From positions 434,001 through 498,000 of the forward strand of contig JARKPB010000008.1 of NCBI GenBank assembly GCA_029975475.1: DNA of 64,000 bases, given 5' to 3'. Source of the stretch: Anaerolineaceae bacterium. GTDB taxonomy: Bacteria; Chloroflexota; Anaerolineae; Anaerolineales; Anaerolineaceae. The translations under genes were made by a program, and so were the position numbers. The notes under the pieces were generated by a model that saw only the letters and a list, made by a program, of their open reading frames with translations, had not been told where the DNA came from and did no database searches. This document shows positions 53,340 through 62,021 of this stretch, piece after piece. Every line of letters begins with the position of its first letter. Within the stretch, counting starts at the first letter, position 1.

Positions 53340-54725
53340 ATGGAGCAGGTCATCAGTTTATCTCAGTGGCAATTCGCCATCACCTCGGTCTATCACTTCT
53401 TTTTTGTTCCCCTGACGCTGGGCCTCTCAGTGCTGGTCGCCATCATGGAGACCCTGTATGTGCGCACTGGCGAACTGACATACAAACGTATGGCCAAATT
53501 CTGGGGGACCCTGTTTGTGATCAATTTCGCCATGGGCGTGGTGACCGGAATTGTCCAGGAATTTCAATTTGGAATGAACTGGTCGGAGTACTCTCGCCTG
53601 GTGGGTGATGTGTTTGGTATCCCCCTGGCGATCGAAGCGCTGGTGGCATTTTTCCTGGAATCAACTTTCCTCGGATTGTGGATCTTCGGCTGGGACCGCA
53701 TCTCGAAAAAATTGCATCTCGCCGCTATCTGGATGGTGGCGTTTGGTTCAACGCTGTCCGCGCTCTGGATATTGGTGGCTAATTCCTTCATGCAGGCTCC
53801 GCCGATCGGCCCGAACGGCGAAATCTTAAAAGACCTGGGTTCCCTTCTCTCTAACCCGAATGTCTGGGTGCAATTTCCCCACACGGTGTTCTCTGGATAT
53901 GTAACCGGCGCGTTCTTTGTCCTTGGCATCAGCGCCTACCATCTGATTCGTAAAAACGAAGTCGAACTGTTTAGAAAATCCCTGAACATCGCCACCGTAT
54001 TTGGATCCATCGCGATTCTGTTCGTGATCCTGATTGGCCATTCCCAGGCTCAAAATATGGTCGCTGTACAACCGATGAAGATGGCTTCTGCCGAGGCATT
54101 GTGGAACAGTGAAGACCCGGCGTCATTCTCGATTTTTACCATTGTCAATCAACAAAATCGGACCAATCTCATCGCTCTGCCGCGAATCCCGTATGTCCTC
54201 AGCATCCTGGCCTATAACCGGCCGTACGGCGAAGTCAAAGGCGTCCTCGAGTTACAGTCGCTGTATGAAACCCGCTACGGACCGGGAAATTACATCCCGG
54301 ACATCAATATCGCTTATTTCTCCTTCCGCATCATGGTCGGAGCCGGCTTCTTAATGGCCGCCATGGCTGCTTATCTCCTGATTCGCATGCTGCGCAAACG
54401 CCACAGTTCTCAGGTCAGATTTTTAGGTCTTTTTGTACCCGCGATCGGCCTGCCTTACCTGGCAAATACCTTCGGCTGGATATTGACGGAAATGGGCCGC
54501 CAGCCCTGGGTGGTATACGGCATTCTGAAAACCCAGGACGCGGTTTCGCCCAACCTGACCCCCGGGATGGTTCTCGCCAGTCTGGTGGCTTTTACGCTGG
54601 TTTACGGCTTGCTGATGGCGGCTGATGTCTACCTGATTGTCAAGTATGCCAAAGCAGGCCCACCTCAAATAATAGAAGAGCGTAAAGTTAAAGTCACCAC
54701 CGCTGACGAAGCCTATCTGGAGTAG
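53340..54725 (+). CDS. cydA: cytochrome bd quinol oxidase subunit I
   Basis: A 461-residue membrane oxidase subunit reducing oxygen to water with electrons from quinol. The N-terminal RWQFAITSVYHFFFVPLTLG-like segment here reads QWQFAITSVYHFFFVPLTLG, with His19 as the high-spin heme ligand; GWILTEMGRQPWVVYG is the family signature. The Q-loop is short, as in Bacillus and most non-enteric bacteria. About nine helices. It starts with a strong GAGGAG site. The operon with cydB, and cydDC nearby, gives a complete bd system. Confidence 0.96.
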   Translation: MEQVISLSQWQFAITSVYHFFFVPLTLGLSVLVAIMETLYVRTGELTYKRMAKFWGTLFVINFAMGVVTGIVQEFQFGMNWSEYSRLVGDVFGIPLAIEALVAFFLESTFLGLWIFGWDRISKKLHLAAIWMVAFGSTLSALWILVANSFMQAPPIGPNGEILKDLGSLLSNPNVWVQFPHTVFSGYVTGAFFVLGISAYHLIRKNEVELFRKSLNIATVFGSIAILFVILIGHSQAQNMVAVQPMKMASAEALWNSEDPASFSIFTIVNQQNRTNLIALPRIPYVLSILAYNRPYGEVKGVLELQSLYETRYGPGNYIPDINIAYFSFRIMVGAGFLMAAMAAYLLIRMLRKRHSSQVRFLGLFVPAIGLPYLANTFGWILTEMGRQPWVVYGILKTQDAVSPNLTPGMVLASLVAFTLVYGLLMAADVYLIVKYAKAGPPQIIEERKVKVTTADEAYLE

Positions 54726-54733
54726 GAGGAAAA

Positions 54734-55753
54734 ATGAACCTGGAAACTTTATGGTTCTTACTGATATCCGTTCTATTTATTGGTTATTTTATTCTCGAAG
54801 GGTTTGACATGGGAGTCGGGATTCTGCTGCCGTTTATCGCGAAGGAAGACACCGAACGCCGCATGATGATTAATACCGTCGGGCCGCATTGGGATGGGAA
54901 TGAAGTCTGGCTGATTACCGCCGGCGGGGCGATGTTCGCCGCGTTTCCGGACTGGTACGCGACCTTGTTCAGCGGTTTCTACCTGCCCTTATTGCTGATT
55001 TTGCTGGCGTTAATCGTGCGCGGGGTGGCATTTGAATTTCGCAGCAAAGAAAATTCGCCTGCCTGGCGCAGCACATGGGATTGGGCGATTTTTGCCGGAA
55101 GTTTGACCCCGGCTTTCCTCTGGGGAGTCGCGTTTGCCAATTTTGTCCGCGGCGTGCCCATTGACGCCAATATGCAGTATGTCGGAGGCTTTTGGAATCT
55201 GCTCAATCCGTACGCGCTGCTTGGCGGTCTGGTCAGCCTGAGCGGTTTTATTTTCCAGGGTGCGCTGTTTCTGAGCCTCAAGACCGCCGCTCCGGTGAAA
55301 GAGCGGGCGGCTCTGGCCGCCCGGAGAGTCTGGCCGGTCACCACCGTGGTAGTGAGCCTGTTTGCGCTGGCCAGTTATTTTTTCACCGATTTTCTCAATA
55401 TTCTCGGCGTAAATCCGGGTGTTGTGCCCATCAGCGCGGTATTGGTGCTGTTTGTTTGCGGATGGTTCGTATCTCAGCGCCAGTTCGGCTGGGCTTTTGG
55501 ACTGAACAGCCTCGCGATCGCGTTATCCGCGGCGACAATTTTCCAAACCCTTTATCCCCGCGTGTTGATTTCCAGCATTGATCCAGCCGCTTTCAGCCTG
55601 ACGATCTACAATGCCGCGTCCAGTCCTGAGATCTTGCGCACTATGAGCATTGTGGCGCTAATCTTTGTACCGCTGGTGCTGGCGTATCAGGGGTACACCT
55701 ACTGGGTTTTTCGCAAACGAATCACCCAGGATCCAAAAGATCTGCATTATTGA
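54734..55753 (+). CDS. cydB: cytochrome bd quinol oxidase subunit II
   Basis: A 339-residue membrane subunit. ILEGFDMGVGILLPF at the N-terminus and GPHWDGNEVWLITAGGAMFAAFP, in the pieces GPHWDGNEVWL and AAFPDWYA, are the family signatures. Eight or nine helices. It stabilises the heme groups of CydA. It starts 8 bases after cydA with AGGAGG upstream. Confidence 0.96.
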   Translation: MNLETLWFLLISVLFIGYFILEGFDMGVGILLPFIAKEDTERRMMINTVGPHWDGNEVWLITAGGAMFAAFPDWYATLFSGFYLPLLLILLALIVRGVAFEFRSKENSPAWRSTWDWAIFAGSLTPAFLWGVAFANFVRGVPIDANMQYVGGFWNLLNPYALLGGLVSLSGFIFQGALFLSLKTAAPVKERAALAARRVWPVTTVVVSLFALASYFFTDFLNILGVNPGVVPISAVLVLFVCGWFVSQRQFGWAFGLNSLAIALSAATIFQTLYPRVLISSIDPAAFSLTIYNAASSPEILRTMSIVALIFVPLVLAYQGYTYWVFRKRITQDPKDLHY

Positions 55754-55798
55754 TTGGACCGCTGGTATCAGCGCCAAAAACGGGATACAATATTAAGA

Positions 55799-55816
55799 TG
55801 TAAGATATATCTTGTA
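55799..55816. promoter_or_regulatory. palindrome before ridA matching the GntR candidate operator
   Basis: TGTAAGATATATCTTGTA contains a perfect 12-bp palindrome (AAGATATATCTT, 55802-55813) 12 bases before the ridA start. It matches 8781-8798 at 15 of 18 positions. A TACAAT at 55786-55791 could be the -10 box of ridA. Confidence 0.45.
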
Positions 55817-55827
55817 AGGAGATCACA

Positions 55828-56265
55828 ATGACCTGTTCATGCTGTGAAAAGAATGTTGTTGCAACCGACAAAGCTCCCCAGGCGATTGGCCCGTACTCGG
55901 TAGCGATTAAAGCGGGCGGATTTGTTTTTACTTCGGGGCAGATTGGCCTCGTACCTGAAACCATGACCCTGGTCGAAGGCGGGGTTGAAGCTGAAGTCCG
56001 CCAGGTGTTGACCAACCTTCGCAATGTCCTGGAAGCGTCGGGCGTGACCCTGGAGGATGTGGTCAAAACAACTGTTTTTCTTAAAGATATGAATGACTTT
56101 ACCAAAGTCAACGCGATCTATGCCGAGTTTTTTACCAACAAGCCGCCTGCTCGCTCCGCGGTGGCCGTGGCTGCGCTGCCAAAGGGAGCCCTGGTTGAAA
56201 TAGAGGCGGTTGCCTTAAATCCGGCAGAATGCGATTGTCATCAGGACGGTTGCGGCTGCCATTAG
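55828..56265 (+). CDS. RidA-family protein with Cys/His-rich N- and C-terminal tails
   Basis: A 145-residue YjgF/RidA-family enzyme, of the kind that hydrolyses reactive imines such as 2-aminoacrylate released by PLP enzymes. Core blocks are PQAIGPYS, FTSGQIGL, VLTNLRNVLEASG and the C-terminal PPARSAVAVAALPKGALVEIEAVA with the substrate-binding Arg. Unlike ordinary RidA of about 125-130 residues, it begins MTCSCCEK and ends CDCHQDGCGCH. These add seven Cys and two His that could bind a metal. Start at 55828 with AAGGAG. It follows cydB after 74 bases but has its own palindrome and probably promoter. Confidence 0.85.
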   Translation: MTCSCCEKNVVATDKAPQAIGPYSVAIKAGGFVFTSGQIGLVPETMTLVEGGVEAEVRQVLTNLRNVLEASGVTLEDVVKTTVFLKDMNDFTKVNAIYAEFFTNKPPARSAVAVAALPKGALVEIEAVALNPAECDCHQDGCGCH

Positions 56266-56283
56266 TTTTTAACGAAGAAAGAG

Positions 56284-56321
56284 TAGGCGGAAACCAGCCT
56301 CGCTGGCTGGTTATCCGCCTA
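56284..56321 (+). terminator. long hairpin after ridA, possible terminator
   Basis: TAGGCGGA-AACCAGCC pairs with GGCTGGTT-A-TCCGCCTA, a 16-bp stem with one bulge. It is followed by TTATCTTG, a weak T run. Confidence 0.6.
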
Positions 56322-56487
56322 TTATCTTGAGTTCCTGCCGCAGCCAAAAACGGTCAATGGCAATCCTTTCATTTTCATTCTTAGGCTGGTTGGTTCATTA
56401 TCCGGAAACCCCAGAAATTGATTTTCTGAGCGGATTCTTTTTGGCGAAAAATTATCGGCTCAGATAATTCTGTAATTGGTTATCTCT

Positions 56488-56496
56488 TGTTATAAT
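56488..56496 (+). promoter_or_regulatory. extended -10 promoter of the envelope operon
   Basis: TGTTATAAT is an extended -10 element about 90 bases before the first gene of the operon. No good -35. Confidence 0.5.
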
Positions 56497-56589
56497 GAGA
56501 GCGGTCAGCAAGCAGGGCGTAGGCTTTCCCGGTATTGGGGTTCGCGCCTGAATTAATATTGACCAAAACTGGTGATCAAACAACGGGAT

Positions 56590-58014
56590 ATGGCATCTAA
56601 AAAACCCTATTCATCCATTGGGTGGAGGATCAGGCCGTCCGAGCGCCGCTTCCTGCTCTTTGTGGTTGACTTGCTGGTGACTGTTGCCAGCCTGATTCTG
56701 GCCTTATATATCTGGTCGCGGGCTGATCCATATTTTAGTTTCAACTGGGAATTTATCTTTTCCCAGCCCCCCGCCTGGTACTTCTTATTACCGTTTCTTT
56801 GGCTGCTGCTGCTTTCTGAGCTGTACGACAACCGCCGTTCTAACCGCGTTTCAGAAGTCATTAAAGGCATTGCCATGGCGGTGGCGATCAGCGCGGTGGT
56901 CTATCTGGCGATTTTCTTCCTGTCAAAACCCAATTCTCTCCCGCGCCTGGGGGTCGCTTTTTTCTTCCTGTTCGCGGCGGTTTTCACGCTGATCTGGCGC
57001 TTGATCTACATCCGGATATTTACCGCCCCGTCCTTTATGCGCCGTATGCTGGTGGTTGGGGCGGGCAGAGCAGGATCTGAGCTGGTAAGCATTATAAAAG
57101 GGCTTTGGCCGCAGCCTTTTTATCTGGTGGGGTACATTGATGACGATGAAAACAAGCAGGGGACCGAGATCGCCGGCCTGGAAGTCCTGGGCGGCGGCAA
57201 GGACCTGCTGCGGATCATTGAAGAGCAAAATGTGTCGGACCTGATTTTTGCCATCTCCGGCGAGATGCAGGATGACACCTTCAAAGCGCTGCTGACCGCC
57301 GAAGAAAACGGCATCGAGATCACGACCATGCCGGTGGTGTATGAGCAGCTGCTTGGTCGGGTGCCAATTTTCCTTTTGCCGTCTGACTGGGTGCTGCGTT
57401 CGTTTGTTGATGCTGCCCATTCTGCGGGCGCTTATGAGCTGGGTAAAAGGCTGATTGATCTGCTGGGCTCTCTGGTCGGGCTGCTGATCCTCGGCGCTTT
57501 TATGCCGCTGATTTCGCTGGCGATCTGGCTGGACTCCGGCGGGCCAATATTATATTCGCAGGTGCGAATGGGCAAAAACAACCGCCCTTACAACATTATT
57601 AAGTTCCGCACCATGCGCAAAGACGCTGAAAGTGACGGGGTTGCCCGGCCGGCATCGGAGAATGACGAGCGCGTTACCCGGGTTGGCCGCATCTTGAGAA
57701 AAAGCCATCTGGATGAGCTGCCCCAGTTTATCAATGTCTTGAAGGGCGAGATGAGCCTGGTAGGACCGCGCCCTGAAAGACCAGAGATCATTGAAAAATT
57801 ACAAAATAAAGTCCCCTTTTACCGCGCGCGTCAGTTTGTCAAGCCGGGGGTGACGGGCTGGGCTCAGGTCAATTTTCACTATGCCGCGACAGTTGAAGAC
57901 ACCGCGGTGAAACTGGAATACGATTTGTATTACATCAAACATCGTAACCTGCTGCTGGATATTACAATCCTGATCCGCACAGTCGGGGCGGCGATTGGGC
58001 TGCGGGGACAGTAA
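56590..58014 (+). CDS. polyprenyl-phosphate glycosyl-1-phosphate transferase (WbaP/WcaJ-like)
   Basis: A 474-residue membrane enzyme that moves a sugar phosphate from a nucleotide sugar to undecaprenyl phosphate, starting glycan assembly. Four N-terminal helices are followed by a Rossmann-like CoA-binding-type domain (LVVGAGRAGSELV at about 155-167). The C-terminal bacterial transferase domain starts near 285: a membrane hairpin helix, LYSQVRMGKN, IIKFRTMRKDAE, RKSHLDELPQFINVLKGEMSLVGPRPE in pieces. The start is uncertain (ATG 56590 or GTG 56572). The ATG of the next gene overlaps its stop. Confidence 0.9.
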   Translation: MASKKPYSSIGWRIRPSERRFLLFVVDLLVTVASLILALYIWSRADPYFSFNWEFIFSQPPAWYFLLPFLWLLLLSELYDNRRSNRVSEVIKGIAMAVAISAVVYLAIFFLSKPNSLPRLGVAFFFLFAAVFTLIWRLIYIRIFTAPSFMRRMLVVGAGRAGSELVSIIKGLWPQPFYLVGYIDDDENKQGTEIAGLEVLGGGKDLLRIIEEQNVSDLIFAISGEMQDDTFKALLTAEENGIEITTMPVVYEQLLGRVPIFLLPSDWVLRSFVDAAHSAGAYELGKRLIDLLGSLVGLLILGAFMPLISLAIWLDSGGPILYSQVRMGKNNRPYNIIKFRTMRKDAESDGVARPASENDERVTRVGRILRKSHLDELPQFINVLKGEMSLVGPRPERPEIIEKLQNKVPFYRARQFVKPGVTGWAQVNFHYAATVEDTAVKLEYDLYYIKHRNLLLDITILIRTVGAAIGLRGQ

Positions 58015-59909
58015 TGTCATCAAAGAAACCCTGGCTGCGAAACCGTTACGTGATTCTGGGCGATCTGGTGCTGATCGTCATTTCCATCCTTGGCTCCTTT
58101 ACCCTGCGCTTGGAGTTAAAGGAAAATTTCTTTATTTACGTCCCGTCTATGTACTGGATGATGGGATTTTCGCTGGTCATTAAACCACTGGTTTACTACC
58201 TCTTTGGACTGTACCGCAGGGTATGGATTTACGCCAGCACGCGGGAATTAAAAATCATCCTCATGGCAGTCACGACCGCATCCGTTCTGGTTTCCGCGGC
58301 GATGATTCTTGCGTTTACCCTGGGCAGTTTTACCGGGTTTGTCCGCTCAGTTCTGGTTATTGACTGGTTGATTTCCCTGTTCGCGGTTGGCGGGTTACGC
58401 CTGTCTACCCGCCTTATTGCTGAATCGCGGCATTTGCCGGCAGCCACAATTGACAGCGCGCAATCGAAGAAAGTATTAATCATCGGGGCAGGGGACGCGG
58501 GCGCGCTGGTTGTGCGCGAATTACAGAAAAATCCGCAGCTTAATTTAACAGCGGTAGGTTTTCTGGACGACAATCCGGCCAAGCAGAAGCAGGAGATCCA
58601 CGGCGTTCCGGTGGTGGGCACATTAAAAGATATCACCGCCGTTCTAAACCGCCAGCACATTGACCAGGTTGTCTTCGCGATCCCGACCGCTCCCGGGCGG
58701 CTGATTCGACAAATATCTGAAGCCTGCCGCCAGAAAGGTATCCCCTTCCGCACCATGCCCGGCTTGTTTGAACTGCTCGGAGGCAAGGTCTCGATCAGCC
58801 GGCTGCGCGAAGTGGATATCGCTGACCTTTTACAGCGCGAACCGGTGCACACGGATGATCAACTGGTGGGCACGGTTTTGAGCGGCAAGGTCGTCATGGT
58901 GACCGGCGCGGGCGGTTCAATTGGTCGGGAGCTGTGCCGTCAAATTGCGCGCTGGGGACCGTCGGAACTGGTGCTGCTTGGACACGGTGAAAACTCCATT
59001 TTTGAAACCTACCTGGAAATCAGCGATAGTTTCCCGGGGCTGGTGCTGCGTCCGGTAATTGCCGATCTTCGCGATCCGCAGCGCTTGCAGCAGGTGTTTG
59101 ACCGACTGCGGCCAAAAGTTGTCTTTCACACGGCGGCGCACAAACACGTGCCGTTAATGGAAATTAATGTCGAGGAATCTGTTTCCAATAATGTGATCGG
59201 CACCCGTAACCTGGTGGAAGTCTGTCTGCAAAAAGGGGTCAGCCGGTTTGTGATGATCTCGACCGATAAAGCCATTCGTCCGGCCAATGTTTACGGAGCA
59301 ACAAAGCGCCTGGCGGAAATGATTGTCCTGGATGCGGCCAGAAAATCAGGGCTGGCGTACAGCGTGGTGAGGTTTGGCAATGTGCTCGGAAGCCGCGGGA
59401 GCGTGGTTCCGCGCTTTAAGCGCCAGATTGCTCAGGGCGGCCCGGTGACAATTACCCATCCGGAAATGAAACGCTATTTTATGACCATCCCGGAGGCCGT
59501 TTATCTGGTGCTGCAGTCCGCCAGTATGGGCAAAGGCGGCGAAACGTTTATTCTAAACATGGGCGAGCAGGTGCGGATCCTGGATCTGGCAGAAGATTTG
59601 ATCCGCCTTTCTGGACTTGAGCCGGGTAAAGATATTGAAATTATTTTTACTGGAATCCGGCAGGGTGAAAAATTATCAGAAGATCTCTGGGAAGAAGGGC
59701 ACCAGTTCGACCCGACCAGCCACCCGGAAATTTTCCGCCAGGATATCCACGATAATCTTAATAACGGCCCGTTGGATGAGATTGTCAATCTTCTGGCGGC
59801 ATTGAGCGAAAAAGGTGACTCGGAAGAAATCATCCGCCTGCTGGATGAAACCATTCCCGGTTCAACCATTCGCAGCACACCCCCGCCGGAAATAGGGTCC
59901 ATCATTTAA
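58014..59909 (+). CDS. FlaA1/CapD-like nucleotide-sugar epimerase/dehydratase
   Basis: A 631-residue protein with four N-terminal membrane helices (about 15-130), a Rossmann CoA-binding-type domain (VLIIGAGDAGALVV near 150) and a C-terminal SDR domain beginning VMVTGAGGSIGREL near 293. FVMISTDKAIRPANVYGATKRLAE gives the catalytic pattern, in pieces ISTDKA and VYGATK. In FlaA1, PglF and WbpM the Tyr position is usually Met (MGATK); here it is Tyr, as in classical SDR enzymes. The product may be a dideoxy or epimerised UDP-HexNAc for surface glycan. Start overlaps the previous stop by one base. Confidence 0.88.
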   Translation: MSSKKPWLRNRYVILGDLVLIVISILGSFTLRLELKENFFIYVPSMYWMMGFSLVIKPLVYYLFGLYRRVWIYASTRELKIILMAVTTASVLVSAAMILAFTLGSFTGFVRSVLVIDWLISLFAVGGLRLSTRLIAESRHLPAATIDSAQSKKVLIIGAGDAGALVVRELQKNPQLNLTAVGFLDDNPAKQKQEIHGVPVVGTLKDITAVLNRQHIDQVVFAIPTAPGRLIRQISEACRQKGIPFRTMPGLFELLGGKVSISRLREVDIADLLQREPVHTDDQLVGTVLSGKVVMVTGAGGSIGRELCRQIARWGPSELVLLGHGENSIFETYLEISDSFPGLVLRPVIADLRDPQRLQQVFDRLRPKVVFHTAAHKHVPLMEINVEESVSNNVIGTRNLVEVCLQKGVSRFVMISTDKAIRPANVYGATKRLAEMIVLDAARKSGLAYSVVRFGNVLGSRGSVVPRFKRQIAQGGPVTITHPEMKRYFMTIPEAVYLVLQSASMGKGGETFILNMGEQVRILDLAEDLIRLSGLEPGKDIEIIFTGIRQGEKLSEDLWEEGHQFDPTSHPEIFRQDIHDNLNNGPLDEIVNLLAALSEKGDSEEIIRLLDETIPGSTIRSTPPPEIGSII

Positions 59910-60901
59910 TGTCTGAAATCACCGCTGACCGCTGGAATGAATTCCTGCAGAAAAATCCTCAGGCGCATATACTGCAAACGGAACCATGGGGGCGGGTAAA
60001 ATCCGCATTTGGGTGGAAAGCAGTATATTTTCAGGTTGGGTTGGCCGGCACGCAAATGCTGCTGCGCGCTCTACCTGGCGGTTTTCAAATTGCCTACATT
60101 CCGCGCGGTCCGGTCGGAAAAGACTGGTCAATCCTCTGGCCAGCCCTTGACCGCTATTGTAAAGATCACCGGGTAATATTTTTGAAGGTAGAACCCGATG
60201 CCTGGGAAGACGACGACTCACTTCTGGAACGGAAGTTAAGCGGTTTCGTGCGCGGCGACCCGGTCCAACCGCGGCGGACGCTGGTCGTTGACCTGCAGGG
60301 AGATGAAGACCAGATTCTGGCCGCAATGAAGCAGAAAACCCGCTACAACATCCGCCTGGCGGAAAAAAAGGGGATTGTGGTGCGGGAATCTGAGGATGTG
60401 GCCGCGTTTTACCGCCTGATGCTTCAAACCGGCAAGCGGGACGGTTTTGGCGTTCACAGCCTGGATTATTATCAAGCCGCCTATCAAGCCTTTTTGCCCG
60501 GAAATCAGGTCGCGCTGCTGATCGCCGATTACGCGAATACCCCCCTTGCCGGCTTGATGGTCTTTCGCAGCGGCCAGCGATCGTGGTATTTTTACGGCGC
60601 GTCCAATGATCAGGAACGTCACCGCATGCCCACTTACTTACTTCAATGGCGGGCGATGCAGTGGGCGAAAACCCATGGGTGTGTGAGTTATGACCTCTGG
60701 GGTGTGCCTGATTATGATGAAGAAACACTGGAAAGCCAGTTTGAACACCGTTCGGATGGCCTGTGGGGCGTGTATCGGTTCAAGCGCGGGTTTGGAGGCC
60801 AGTTAAAGCGCTCTGCAGGCGCGTGGGACCGTATTTATTCGCCGGCGCTTTACCGCTTCTATCGTGTTTACCGGCGTTTTCGCGGGGGAATAAATGCGTG
60901 A
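59909..60901 (+). CDS. FemA/FemX-family peptidoglycan or aminoacyl ligase, copy 1
   Basis: A 330-residue double-GNAT-fold protein of the FemABX family, which adds amino acids from aminoacyl-tRNA to lipid II stem peptides. AYIPRGPVGKDW, MKQKTRYNIRLAEKKG and QWRAMQWAKTHGCVSYDLWG are family blocks; the last includes the Y-D-L-W-G signature. No coiled-coil arm is seen. It is followed by a paralogue overlapping by 8 bases, in an operon with glycan genes. Amino acid and acceptor are unknown. Confidence 0.85.
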   Translation: MSEITADRWNEFLQKNPQAHILQTEPWGRVKSAFGWKAVYFQVGLAGTQMLLRALPGGFQIAYIPRGPVGKDWSILWPALDRYCKDHRVIFLKVEPDAWEDDDSLLERKLSGFVRGDPVQPRRTLVVDLQGDEDQILAAMKQKTRYNIRLAEKKGIVVRESEDVAAFYRLMLQTGKRDGFGVHSLDYYQAAYQAFLPGNQVALLIADYANTPLAGLMVFRSGQRSWYFYGASNDQERHRMPTYLLQWRAMQWAKTHGCVSYDLWGVPDYDEETLESQFEHRSDGLWGVYRFKRGFGGQLKRSAGAWDRIYSPALYRFYRVYRRFRGGINA

Positions 60902-62021
60902 AGGCTGCCGAAGCGGGCTGGTTCGCCGCGAAATTCTTAATCCGTTGGAATGGGACGCTCTGATCGCTTCCCGGGATGATACCCATTTTCTTCAATCCTG
61001 GGCCTGGGGAGAAGTTAAGAAAGCCACTCACTGGAGTCCGTTGCGGTTGGCCTGGTTCTGCGGCGAACATCTGGCTGGCGCGGCCTGTCTTTTATTTCGT
61101 CCGATCCGCTTTGGCCCAATTTCAGCGGCGATTAGCTATATCCCTCGGGGGCCCTTACTGAATTGGAATGACCCGGACGTCTGCGATGCCATACTTGACG
61201 ATATTCTTCTGACAGCCCGCCAGTCCCGTGCGGTATTTCTCAAGATGGACGCGGAAATTATCACGGCCAGAGGTGTGCCGGGCGAAGACGAGTCGGCTGA
61301 CCCATCCGGCAAAATGATCCTGGAGCGGTTGTTGCGGAAGGGCTGGAAACGCTCGCCAGAGCAGATTCAGTTTAGGAATACAATGTGGATTGATCTTGGC
61401 GGTGGTGAAGAGACCTGGCTGGCCAGGATGAAGCAGAAAACGAGATATAACCTGCGTCTGGCTGAGAGAAAAGGGGTTTTGGTCCGCCAGGCGCAACCTT
61501 CAGAGTGGCATTTGTTGTACCGGATGTACGCTGAAACCGGTCTGCGAGACGGGTTTATCATCCGCCCGGAAGCGTATTACCAACGCGTCTGGGATCTATT
61601 TGACCGCCAGGGCATGTTGACAGCGTTGATTGCGGAAGTGGATCATCAACCTGTCGCCGGTCTCATCATGATTCGTTACGGCCGTAGAGCCTGGTATCTG
61701 TACGGCATGTCGCGCGCGGTTCATCGCGATAAAATGCCGAATTATTTACTCCAGTGGCAGGCCATGCGGATTGCTGCCCAACACGGCTGTCAACTGTATG
61801 ATCTCTGGGGTGCTCCGGATACCTTTAGCGAAGCGGACCGGATGCAAGGTGTGTTTCGTTTCAAGGAAGGGCTGGGTGGTCAGGTCATCCAGACCCTAGG
61901 CGCACTGGACTATGTGATGCGGCCGATGGTTTACTGGATGTACAGCCGGGTGCTGCCATTTTTACTGGACCAAATGCGAAAAATACGATTTTCTCAAATT
62001 CAGCAGGAGATATCTGAATGA
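60894..62021 (+). CDS. FemA/FemX-family peptidoglycan or aminoacyl ligase, copy 2
   Basis: A 375-residue paralogue of the preceding gene, sharing MKQKTRYNLRLAERKG, a WYLYGMS block and a QWQAMRIAAQHGCQLYDLWG block. It is about 45 residues longer, mostly through an insertion near 105-135. Two FemX-type enzymes in tandem commonly add successive residues of a bridge, so the pair may do the same. The stop overlaps the start of the next gene (ATGA). Confidence 0.85.
   Translation: MREGCRSGLVRREILNPLEWDALIASRDDTHFLQSWAWGEVKKATHWSPLRLAWFCGEHLAGAACLLFRPIRFGPISAAISYIPRGPLLNWNDPDVCDAILDDILLTARQSRAVFLKMDAEIITARGVPGEDESADPSGKMILERLLRKGWKRSPEQIQFRNTMWIDLGGGEETWLARMKQKTRYNLRLAERKGVLVRQAQPSEWHLLYRMYAETGLRDGFIIRPEAYYQRVWDLFDRQGMLTALIAEVDHQPVAGLIMIRYGRRAWYLYGMSRAVHRDKMPNYLLQWQAMRIAAQHGCQLYDLWGAPDTFSEADRMQGVFRFKEGLGGQVIQTLGALDYVMRPMVYWMYSRVLPFLLDQMRKIRFSQIQQEISE

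Larger units (their letters stand above)
56266..56589. other. 324-base intergenic region between ridA and the envelope operon
   Basis: No gene is visible. It contains a terminator-like hairpin near its start and an extended -10 promoter near 56490, listed separately. The rest shows no repeat or RNA-like structure that I can support. Confidence 0.7.
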
